Shown: positions 8,798 through 15,117 of the stretch, one piece after another
Numbering within the stretch: position 1 is the first letter of the stretch
How the letters are laid out: each line of letters begins with the position of its first letter
Source: Labilithrix sp.
Lineage (GTDB): Bacteria; Myxococcota_A; Polyangia; Polyangiales; Polyangiaceae
Length of the DNA: 33,864 bases
Direction: 5' to 3'
Assembly: GCA_019637195.1 (NCBI GenBank)
Contig: JAHBWA010000097.1
Coordinates: forward strand, 1-33,864
Notes under the pieces: model-generated
Databases searched by the model: none
Seen by the model: only the letters and a program-made list of their open reading frames with translations
Told to the model about the DNA's origin: nothing
Position numbers and translations under genes: made by a program

Positions 8798-8969
8798 CGG
8801 CGCACCTCGTGTCCCGCGGCGGGAGGTTCGTTGGAAGTCGGCGAAGCATAGGGGCACGACACGCGCCGCGCCATCCTCGACGTGGCATGTCGGCGGTCGC
8901 CGACGGCGCGAGTCGCGAGTCGGTGACGCCGGCGGCGCGGGCGCTCGGCGAGGCCAGCGCGAGCGCGAG

Positions 8970-10172
8970 CTACGACTTCAAGACGCCGAGGCGCTTGCCG
9001 ACGGTCGCGAACGCGAGGACCGCCTGATCGATCTGCGCGTCGGTGTGCTCCGCCGAGAGCTGCACGCGGATGCGCGCTTCGCCCTTGGGGACGACCGGGA
9101 ATGAGAACCCGATCACGTAGATCCCCTCGTCCAGCAGCCCCTTCGCGAGCTCGGCCGCCAGGCGCGCGTCGCCGAGCATGACCGGGACGATCGGCGTCTC
9201 GCCCTCCTTCACGCTGAAGCCCGCCTTCACCACGCCCGCGCGGAAGCGCGCCGCGTTCGCCATGAGCCGATCGCGCAGCTCGGTCGTGCTCGCGAGGAGA
9301 TCGAGCACGGCGACGGAGGCGCCGGCGATCGCCGGCGCGATCGAGTTCGAGAACAGGTACGGCCGCGAGCGCTGGCGGAGGAGCGCGACGATCTCCTTCT
9401 TGCCCGTGGTGAAGCCCCCGGCGGCGCCGCCGAGCGCCTTGCCGAGCGTCGACGTCATGACGTCGACGCGGCTCTGGACGCCGAAGTGCTCCGGCGTCCC
9501 GCGGCCGGTCTTGCCGATGAAGCCGCTCGCGTGCGAGTCGTCGACCATCACCATCGCCTTGTAGCGATCGGCCAGGTCGCAGATGCGATCGAGCTTGGCG
9601 AGGTAGCCGTCCATCGAGAAGACGCCGTCGGTGGCGATCATCCGGAGGCGCTTGCCCTCGGTCTTCTTCAGCGCCTCCTCGAGCGCGTTCATGTCGCCGT
9701 TCGGGTAGCGGTGGCGCTCGGCCTTGCAGAGACGGATACCGTCGATGATCGACGCGTGGTTCAGCGCGTCCGAGATGATCGCGTCCTGGTCGCCGAGGAG
9801 CGTCTCGAAGAGGCCGCCGTTCGCGTCGAAGCACGACGAGTAGAGGATGGTGTCGTCGGTGCCGAAGAACGCGCTGACCTTCGACTCGAGCTCCTTGTGG
9901 AGGTCCTGTGTCCCGCAGATGAACCGGACCGAGCTCATTCCGAAGCCGTGCGAGTCGATCGCCGCGTGCGCGGCCGCGATGACCTTCGGGTGCGAGGAGA
10001 GGCCGAGGTAGTTGTTCGCGCAGAAGTTGAGGACGTCGCGCCGCGCCGCGCCCGTCCCGACGCCGATGCTCGCGGCCTGCGGGGTGACGATGACGCGCTC
10101 GTCCTTGTAGAGCCCCGCCTCGCGGATCTCGTTCAACGTCGCCTCGAAGACCTCTTGCGCTCGGCCGTACAT
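8970..10172 (-). CDS. kbl: Glycine C-acetyltransferase (2-amino-3-ketobutyrate CoA ligase)
   Basis: A 400-residue PLP enzyme of the alpha-oxoamine synthase family. It cleaves 2-amino-3-ketobutyrate with CoA to glycine and acetyl-CoA, the second step of threonine breakdown. It has NNYLGLSSHP, the SSCFDANGG loop, NHASIIDG with the PLP-stacking His139, VDDSHASGF (Asp/His pair near 211-214) and TSTLGKALGGA with the Schiff-base Lys245. The length equals that of the E. coli enzyme (398). The ATG at 10172 gives the standard N-terminus; an open frame upstream to 10316 has no family similarity. The first-step enzyme, tdh, lies at 14083-15099 on the other strand, with the sdp-like genes between. Other members of this family (for example 8-amino-7-oxononanoate synthase) are less likely because the NNYLGLSSHP and RFICGTQ motifs fit Kbl. 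Confidence 0.92.
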   Translation of the reverse strand: MYGRAQEVFEATLNEIREAGLYKDERVIVTPQAASIGVGTGAARRDVLNFCANNYLGLSSHPKVIAAAHAAIDSHGFGMSSVRFICGTQDLHKELESKVSAFFGTDDTILYSSCFDANGGLFETLLGDQDAIISDALNHASIIDGIRLCKAERHRYPNGDMNALEEALKKTEGKRLRMIATDGVFSMDGYLAKLDRICDLADRYKAMVMVDDSHASGFIGKTGRGTPEHFGVQSRVDVMTSTLGKALGGAAGGFTTGKKEIVALLRQRSRPYLFSNSIAPAIAGASVAVLDLLASTTELRDRLMANAARFRAGVVKAGFSVKEGETPIVPVMLGDARLAAELAKGLLDEGIYVIGFSFPVVPKGEARIRVQLSAEHTDAQIDQAVLAFATVGKRLGVLKS

Positions 10173-10319
10173 TGGACGCCGTTCTACTCGAGCGGGCACC
10201 GCTGGCAAGAGGTCGCGCGGGCCCGTCCGCATGACCTCTCGTCGCGTCGCGCGCCGCACGGTCGAGCTCGTGGGATGGATCGAGCGCCCACCCGGAAGGC
10301 CGCCGCTCTCGCGCACTTA

Positions 10320-10432
10320 ATGAAGTGGGACCCTCGGTATCACGAGGAAAATGCGACATCGCGCGCGGTCCATGGATTGCAACCTACATGGTTGTGAACT
10401 ACACACACCGTCGCTTCAAGGGAGACTCTTTC
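10320..10432 (+). promoter_or_regulatory. Leader with dyads and strong ribosome site before the small winged-helix gene
   Basis: The 260-base divergent spacer between kbl and the 99-residue gene is richer in A/T at its right end. It contains CCTCG-N6-CGAGG, then CAACC-N5-GGTTG, and an AAGGGAG ribosome site at 10418-10424, 8 bases before the ATG. The dyads could be operators, possibly for the gene's own helix-turn-helix product. The ribosome site is clear; the operator role is inference. Confidence 0.4.
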
Positions 10433-10732
10433 ATGAACGCCTCGAACCTCCTCGACCGCAAGGCGGTCGCCGCTCGCGTCCTCCGCCACCTCGCCCGCGC
10501 CCAGTCGCGCGGCCGGCTCGTGCAGCTCGACGAGCTCGCCTCCGAGATCGGGGTCCGGCACGGGGACGTTCGTCACGTCGTGACGAGCCTGCACGCCGAA
10601 GGGCACGTCGACGCCAAGCGGATGAAGCTCACGCTCTCCGGCTTCGCGATCGCCGCGTCGATGCGCGAGTGCAAGCTCCGCGCGCCCCGCGCCGCCGCGA
10701 GCGTCCCCGAGTACAGCTACAACGTCGCCTGA
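10433..10732 (+). CDS. Small winged-helix DNA-binding protein
   Basis: A 99-residue protein with a predicted winged-helix fold: a first helix (AVAARVLRHLARAQ), a helix-turn-helix (LDELASEIGVRHGDVRHVVTSLHAEG, written here only as its start LDELASEIGV at 33-42 and the recognition helix DVRHVVTSLH), a wing (HVDAKRMKLT) and a fourth helix. It is basic and has no ligand domain. The ATG at 10433 has an excellent AAGGGAG site. Its 3' end overlaps the sdpB stop tail-to-tail by 16 bases, so the two transcripts would be antisense at their ends. It could regulate the neighbouring sdp-like operon, but it does not look like the ArsR-type SdpR of Bacillus and I have no direct evidence for a target. Confidence 0.75.
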   Translation: MNASNLLDRKAVAARVLRHLARAQSRGRLVQLDELASEIGVRHGDVRHVVTSLHAEGHVDAKRMKLTLSGFAIAASMRECKLRAPRAAASVPEYSYNVA

Positions 10733-11712
10733 TCGACCGGGCGCGCGTGCGGCGCGACACGCGCCGATCCCGCGCCGGCTCGAGGCGAGACGCGATCGCG
10801 CAGCCGGAGAGCGGAGGCCGACACCCGCCCTAGGTCGAAGGTCCGATCGAGCGGACGAAGGTAGAGGATCAGCGCGGCGAACATCGTGATCGCGAACGTC
10901 ACGAGGCCGTGGAGGAGGGCGATCCCCGCGTGGAGCCCGATCCCGAGCGCGAGCAGGACGGGCAGGTACCTGCGGTGGACGAGGAGCCCCGCGCTCAGGG
11001 CATACTCCACGACGAGCACGCCCCACGTGGTCATCGCGACGATGACGCCGTTGAGGAGCAGCGGCCGCAGCACCGGCATGATCCACCCCGGAGCGCCGAA
11101 CGTCCCGTGGTTGAGCCAGTAGTAGAGCACCGTCCCGTCGGTCCACTCGGGCACGGCGAACTTCGCGATCGCGGCGTGGAAGTAGATCCCCGCGACCTGC
11201 AGACGGATGAGCGCGAAGCACACGCGCGCGACGAGCCGGACGCTCCGCTCGCGCTCGTCCAGCGCCCGCGGCGCGCGCGCCTGCCAGACCCACTTGCGGT
11301 CGTCGAGCAGCGTCACCGGGACGAGCAGGAGCGCGAGGATCGAGCCGATCTGATCGCCACCCTCGACGATCATCGCGTTGGCCTGGAAGCCGAAGGCGAC
11401 CCACGCGTGCAGGACGCCCGTGTACCGCGGTCGCCAACCGGAGACGACCACCGCGAGGACCGCGACCGACAGCCACCGGACGAGGTCGAGGTGCGGCGCG
11501 CCCAGGCAAAACGTGCCCATCGCCCGCACGCCCATGCAGACCGGGACGTCGTCGATGCCGGCCGCCGGACGGAAGAGGACGTCCGTACGCGAGAAGACGA
11601 GCGTGAGGAGCAACGACAGCGCGACGAGCGAGCGCGCGACTCCGTAGACGTTCGTGAACGGATCGAGCTCGTCGACCCACGCGCGCGCTCGCGCGCCGAC
11701 CGCGCTCAGCAC
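10717..11712 (-). CDS. sdpB: SdpB-family (HTTM) membrane protein, probable toxin-maturation factor
   Basis: A 331-residue polytopic membrane protein. Its N-terminal DPFTNVYGVARSLVALS (17-33) is the SdpB-family signature as I know it from the Bacillus sporulation-delaying toxin system; the rest has about six membrane helices with the horizontally-transferred-transmembrane (HTTM) layout, including FALIRLQVAGIYFHAAIAKF and WTDGTVLYYWLNHG. In Bacillus subtilis SdpB acts with SdpA to turn the secreted SdpC precursor into the active peptide. The start is a GTG at 11712 that overlaps the sdpA stop (GTGCTGA), which indicates translational coupling; the open frame continues upstream to 11772 but would run inside sdpA. 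The C-terminal tail overlaps the winged-helix gene by 16 bases on the opposite strand. Confidence 0.82.
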   Translation of the reverse strand: MLSAVGARARAWVDELDPFTNVYGVARSLVALSLLLTLVFSRTDVLFRPAAGIDDVPVCMGVRAMGTFCLGAPHLDLVRWLSVAVLAVVVSGWRPRYTGVLHAWVAFGFQANAMIVEGGDQIGSILALLLVPVTLLDDRKWVWQARAPRALDERERSVRLVARVCFALIRLQVAGIYFHAAIAKFAVPEWTDGTVLYYWLNHGTFGAPGWIMPVLRPLLLNGVIVAMTTWGVLVVEYALSAGLLVHRRYLPVLLALGIGLHAGIALLHGLVTFAITMFAALILYLRPLDRTFDLGRVSASALRLRDRVSPRAGAGSARVAPHARPVDQATL

Positions 11713-12257
11713 TTGACCTCCAGCCGGAGCACGCGCGCGGGCATGTGGATCGTGCGCCCGGAGCGCGCCCACGCCCAGGGGACGGGCTTCTTCGTCACGA
11801 TGCCGATCTCGCCGCAGAGGGCGGGATGCGGGACGTCGTTCGCGAGACGGAGGACCTTGGTGGTCTTGGCGAGGCAGTCTTCGGGCGCCTCGTCGTCTTC
11901 ACACGACCGGAACGAGCCCTTGGGGATCCCGTCGAGGAGACGACCGAGCTCGACGCCCTGCGCGCGGCCCGCGCGGTCGACGCCGAAGAGAAAGCGCGGC
12001 GAGCCTCCGGAGGTCGCCGCCGACGTCCAGCGCCCGTCGCCCTGCCGCGCGTAGGGCGTCGTCTCCTCCTCTTGCGGGTTGCGCGTGAAGAAGCGCCACG
12101 ACTCGGGGGCCCACGCCGTGGTCTGGAGGTCGCGATCGAGGTTCGAGTCGATGGCGTTCGCCGGCATCGATCCGTGGACGGTGACGGCGACGAGCCCGGC
12201 CGCGACGAGCCCGAGCGCGAGCGCCTTCACGCCGAGCCGCGCGTCGGCGTCGCTCAT
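11706..12257 (-). CDS. sdpA: SdpA-family protein, probable toxin-maturation factor
   Basis: A 183-residue protein with one N-terminal membrane helix (about 10-28) and an extracytoplasmic domain. The segment APESWRFFTRNPQEEE (50-65) followed by a Tyr, and CGEIGIVTKKPVPWAWA (148-164), are what I recognise as SdpA-family hallmarks. SdpA is required with SdpB to produce the mature SDP toxin in Bacillus; its chemistry is not established. Four cysteines (119, 128, 148, 183) lie outside the membrane. The ATG overlaps the stop of the sdpC-like gene as ATGA at 12254-12257, and its own stop overlaps the GTG of sdpB, so the three genes form a tightly coupled operon in the order C-A-B rather than the Bacillus order A-B-C. 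Confidence 0.8.
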   Translation of the reverse strand: MSDADARLGVKALALGLVAAGLVAVTVHGSMPANAIDSNLDRDLQTTAWAPESWRFFTRNPQEEETTPYARQGDGRWTSAATSGGSPRFLFGVDRAGRAQGVELGRLLDGIPKGSFRSCEDDEAPEDCLAKTTKVLRLANDVPHPALCGEIGIVTKKPVPWAWARSGRTIHMPARVLRLEVKC

Positions 12258-13303
12258 TCGAAGCTGGTCGTGATGTGGTTCACGAACGACGCGGTCTGCA
12301 CGGACCCGTCGTCGTTCGCGCCGATCGCGATCGTGGCGTACCCGCCGACCACCTTCTCCACGACGATCGCCGTGTCCCAGTACACCGTGACGTTCACCTG
12401 GAGCGCGGCCTGATCGCCGACCGGAGCGTCGGCGCCGTTGTCGTTGCCGCCGTTGTTCGCGCCGCCGTTGTCGTTGCCGCCGTTGTTCGCGCCGCCGTTG
12501 TCGTTGCCGCCGTTGCCGCCGTTGTCGTTGCCGCCGTTGTCGTAGCCACCGTTGTCGTAGCCACCGTTGTCGTAGCCACCGTTGTCGTTGCCGCCGTTGT
12601 CGTAGCCGCCGTTGTCGTAGCCGCCGTTGTCGTAGCCGCCGTTGTCGTAGCTGTCGTCGTAGCCGGTGCCGCCGTTGTCGTCGTAGCCGCCGCCGTTGTT
12701 GTCGTAGCCGCCGCCGTCGTCGTAGCCGCTGAAGTCATCGTACTCGCCGCCGCCGAAGCGGGCGGTCTCGCTCTGCGGGAGCTGAGCCGCGGCCGCCGTG
12801 ATGCGCGCGAGGCCTTCCTTGAGCACCTTGTCGACCCGGACGTGCGACCCGCTCCGAACGCTCTTGCCGAAGCGCGCGAAGAATGTGCTGTCGGCCGCCC
12901 GGATCCGGGCGACGATGAGCTTCGTCGCCGCCGCGCGCTGCTTCTTCGTGAGCGCCTGCGGGGTCTCGTCCATCTCCTCGACGGTGTCGGCGAGGTGGCG
13001 GAGGTTCGACGCGGTCGCCTTGAGCTTCGCCGCGTCGTATTTCTTCGCGAGGTCACGGAGCTGCTCGGCGGCGACCGCCGGCTGCGGCTTCTTCGGCCGC
13101 GCGACGACGGCGTCCTTGCGGGGGAGTCGCCACGACTTCACCACGCTCGTCGCCGGCCCCTCGTCGAAGTACACCGCGCGGAAGATCGTCACCGCGTCGT
13201 ACTTCTTCTGCACGTTCGCCGGCTCGGGCGCCGCCGCGCAGCCGAAGCCTCCGACCATTCCGCCGACCATCCCGAACACCAGCCCCGCCCGAAGAAAACG
13301 CAT
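12254..13303 (-). CDS. sdpC: SdpC-family antimicrobial precursor with Tyr/Asn/Asp/Gly repeat insert, predicted lipoprotein
   Basis: A 349-residue precursor. Leader residues 1-21 end in VGGFGC, with Cys22 as a predicted lipid site. Next comes KKYDAVTIFRAVYFDEGPA (33-51), which resembles the SdpC-family YDG-TIFRG-FFGQG-VA block, and a helical domain to about 180. Residues 184-291 are low-complexity: seven YDNGG and several NDNGG or ANNGG pentapeptides. The last ~50 residues (ALQVNVTVYWDTAIVVEKVV, 300-319, then a polar end) are the likely peptide-forming part, since the toxin is released from the C-terminal half in Bacillus. Unlike the Bacillus toxin there is no cysteine pair. The ATG at 13303 is preceded by GGAGG at an 11-base spacing. 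The family call rests on the N-terminal block plus the SdpA/SdpB neighbours; a structural surface lipoprotein is the alternative. Confidence 0.72.
   Translation of the reverse strand: MRFLRAGLVFGMVGGMVGGFGCAAAPEPANVQKKYDAVTIFRAVYFDEGPATSVVKSWRLPRKDAVVARPKKPQPAVAAEQLRDLAKKYDAAKLKATASNLRHLADTVEEMDETPQALTKKQRAAATKLIVARIRAADSTFFARFGKSVRSGSHVRVDKVLKEGLARITAAAAQLPQSETARFGGGEYDDFSGYDDGGGYDNNGGGYDDNGGTGYDDSYDNGGYDNGGYDNGGYDNGGNDNGGYDNGGYDNGGYDNGGNDNGGNGGNDNGGANNGGNDNGGANNGGNDNGADAPVGDQAALQVNVTVYWDTAIVVEKVVGGYATIAIGANDDGSVQTASFVNHITTSFE
12431..12754 (-). repeat. 15-bp in-frame tandem repeats encoding YDNGG/NDNGG/ANNGG pentapeptides
   Basis: This stretch encodes residues 184-291 of the SdpC-like protein. 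On the plus strand the unit reads roughly GTTGTCGTAGCCGCC. From residue 219 the pentapeptides run YDNGG four times, NDNGG, YDNGG three times, NDNGG, a lone NGG, then alternating NDNGG and ANNGG to NDNGA. Three adjacent copies share a CCA (Gly GGT) variant at 12546-12580, a sign of recent unit duplication. The array keeps the frame, and copy number is likely to vary between strains. Confidence 0.95.
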
Positions 13304-13443
13304 TGTCGTCGTGACCTCCGTTGAAGGGTCACTGCAGCCGGCATGCCCGCCTCGACATGTCGGGGTTTCGCGACGTTGCGTGGGCGCTCCTGGGATGAGA
13401 CGACTCTGGCTTACATGGATCGCCGATTTCTCCAGCCCCGCGA
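13304..13443 (-). promoter_or_regulatory. Leader of the sdp-like operon with a 10-bp palindrome
   Basis: The 140 bases between the macro-domain gene stop and the sdpC-like ATG hold GGAGG next to the start and a perfect palindrome CGACATGTCG at 13353-13362. The gap is long for this dense region, so an independent promoter for the operon is plausible. The palindrome is seen; an operator role is inferred. Confidence 0.4.
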
Positions 13444-13926
13444 TCAGGCGGGCGGCGGCGGCTCGGCGCTCCGGACGAACTGCTCGAAGACCACGAGCGA
13501 GAGGCCCGACTCCGCCCCGGCTTCGGCGAGCACACGCTTCACGCGGACGCGATCGATCCCGCCCTTTCCCGCGCCGAGGCGCGGCAGCGCGATCCGCGAG
13601 ACGCCGTCGGCCGGAGCGCGCGCGACCATCGCTCCGAGCGCGCGCGCGAGCGTGGAGACCTTCGCCTTCTTGTCGCCGTGATGGAGCCCGAGCGCGTAGA
13701 CGACGTCGTCGCCGTCGCGCCACATGAAGACGTCGCCGAGCTGCATCTTGCCGCCCTCGGCGCGCGCGCGGTAGGCGTCGGCGAGCGCGGGCCAGCGCTT
13801 CTTGAACGCGACAGCGATGCCCTTGTCCATCGCGCCGGAGCAGTCGGCGGAGAACGCGAGCGCCCGGGGCGGCGGAGCGGTCTTGGCGTCCTCGAAGAGA
13901 TCGCCCTTCACGAAGGTGGTCGGCAT
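13444..13926 (-). CDS. Macro-domain protein (ADP-ribose or ADP-ribose 1''-phosphate binding)
   Basis: A 160-residue stand-alone macro domain. It has KGDLF (7-11), SADCSGAMDKGIA (27-38), the KRWPALADAY helix and LPRLGAGKGGID (114-125), which are the ADP-ribose binding loops of the Poa1-like/ADP-ribose phosphatase branch. Such proteins remove or process ADP-ribose derivatives on nucleotides, tRNA-splicing by-products or modified DNA and protein. The ATG at 13926 starts directly at the fold (MPTTFVKGDLF); the long open frame upstream to 14724 is antisense to tdh and not real. It is the gene upstream of the sdp-like operon on the same strand (140-base gap), but a link to it is not shown. Confidence 0.85.
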   Translation of the reverse strand: MPTTFVKGDLFEDAKTAPPPRALAFSADCSGAMDKGIAVAFKKRWPALADAYRARAEGGKMQLGDVFMWRDGDDVVYALGLHHGDKKAKVSTLARALGAMVARAPADGVSRIALPRLGAGKGGIDRVRVKRVLAEAGAESGLSLVVFEQFVRSAEPPPPA

Positions 13927-14082
13927 CGGACGAGAGCGTATGCGCCGATCGCCGGAGGGCCGCAAGCTCGACCCTGACGAATGGCCGCGCCGCGTCACTC
14001 GACGCGACGAGTCGCGACCGTCATGCGTCACGCGGGCGGCGCTTGCCCGCGCAGGCACGCCCGCACTAGCGTGGCGCCGCCG

Positions 14083-15099
14083 ATGAGCAAACCCGTCGTC
14101 CTCGTCACCGGAGCCAATGGCGAAATTGGCCGCTCCTTGCTTCAGCGCCTGCACACCGACGGGCGCTACCGCGTCGTCACCGTCGACCTGACGCCGCTGC
14201 CCGAGAAGTATCGCGGCCTCTGCCTCGAGACCTACGCGGGCAACATCATGGACCGCTACCTGCTCGACCAGATCGCGGCGCACCACGAGATCGAGGTCGT
14301 CTTCCACCTGGCGGCGCTCCTCTCGACGCGCGGCGAGCGCGACCCCGAGCTCGCGCATCAGGTCAACGTGGAGGGGACGCTCCACCTGCTCCGTATGGCG
14401 CAGAACCAGTCGGGCCGACTCGGCCGCGCGGTGCGCTTCATCTTCCCGAGCTCGATCGCCGTCTACGGCCTGCCCTCGCTGGAGGAGAAGCGGAAGGCCG
14501 GGCGGGTCCAGGAAGAAGCCTGGAACGTGCCGATCACGATGTACGGCTGCAACAAGCTCTACTGTGAGCACCTCGGCCGATACTTCACCAGCAACTTCCG
14601 CCAGCTCGGCGCCCTCGCGAACGCGGCGCGCCTCGACTTCCGATCGCTCCGCTTTCCCGGGCTCATCTCCGCGGAGACGGCGCCGACCGGCGGCACGAGC
14701 GACTTCGGCCCGGAGATGCTCCACGCGGCCGCGCAGAAGCAGCCGTACAAGAGCTTCGTCGGACCGGACGCGAAGATCCCGTTCATGGCGATGCCCGACG
14801 CCGTCACGTCGCTCGTCGGCCTGCTCGAGGCGGACAAGAGCCAGCTCTCGCAGACCGTCTACAACATCAGCGGCTTCAGCGTGAGCGCGCGCGAGATCGC
14901 CGAGCGCGTGCGGAAGAGCTTCCCGGGCGCGGACATCTCGTTCGAGCCGGACGCCGTCCGATCGAAGATCGTCGACTCGTGGCCGGAGGACATCGAGGAC
15001 GCGCGGGCCCGCGCCGACTGGGGCTGGAAGCCGGCGTACGACTTCGCGCGCGCGTTCGACGAGTACCTCATCCCCACGATCACCAAGCGCTACGGCTGA
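14083..15099 (+). CDS. tdh: NAD-dependent epimerase-family L-threonine 3-dehydrogenase
   Basis: A 338-residue extended short-chain dehydrogenase. The Rossmann motif is GANGEIG (10-16), the catalytic SSIAVYG lies at 123-129 and the YxxxK pair is Tyr154/Lys158 (YGCNK). The C-terminal DSWPEDIEDARARADWGWKP is the pattern I know from the epimerase-type threonine dehydrogenases, which oxidise threonine to 2-amino-3-ketobutyrate. The substrate of Kbl (8970-10172) is exactly that product, which strengthens the call, although the two genes are 3.9 kb apart and divergent. The ATG at 14083 fits the fold start; the open frame extends to 13981 without similarity. A generic sugar-nucleotide epimerase is the alternative. 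Confidence 0.85.
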   Translation: MSKPVVLVTGANGEIGRSLLQRLHTDGRYRVVTVDLTPLPEKYRGLCLETYAGNIMDRYLLDQIAAHHEIEVVFHLAALLSTRGERDPELAHQVNVEGTLHLLRMAQNQSGRLGRAVRFIFPSSIAVYGLPSLEEKRKAGRVQEEAWNVPITMYGCNKLYCEHLGRYFTSNFRQLGALANAARLDFRSLRFPGLISAETAPTGGTSDFGPEMLHAAAQKQPYKSFVGPDAKIPFMAMPDAVTSLVGLLEADKSQLSQTVYNISGFSVSAREIAERVRKSFPGADISFEPDAVRSKIVDSWPEDIEDARARADWGWKPAYDFARAFDEYLIPTITKRYG

Positions 15100-15117
15100 C
15101 GGGCCGCGGCGCGCGGC

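Noticed and set aside
10433..10732. SdpR repressor homologue
   Set aside because: The fold is winged-helix but lacks ArsR-type features, and no evidence links it to the operon beyond position. Kept as an unspecified DNA-binding protein.
12431..12754. Possible CRISPR array
   Set aside because: Units are 15 bp, contiguous and without spacers, and encode an in-frame pentapeptide repeat.
13444..13926. Immunity protein for the sdp-like operon
   Set aside because: Cytosolic macro domain with a 140-base gap; known SDP immunity is a membrane protein.
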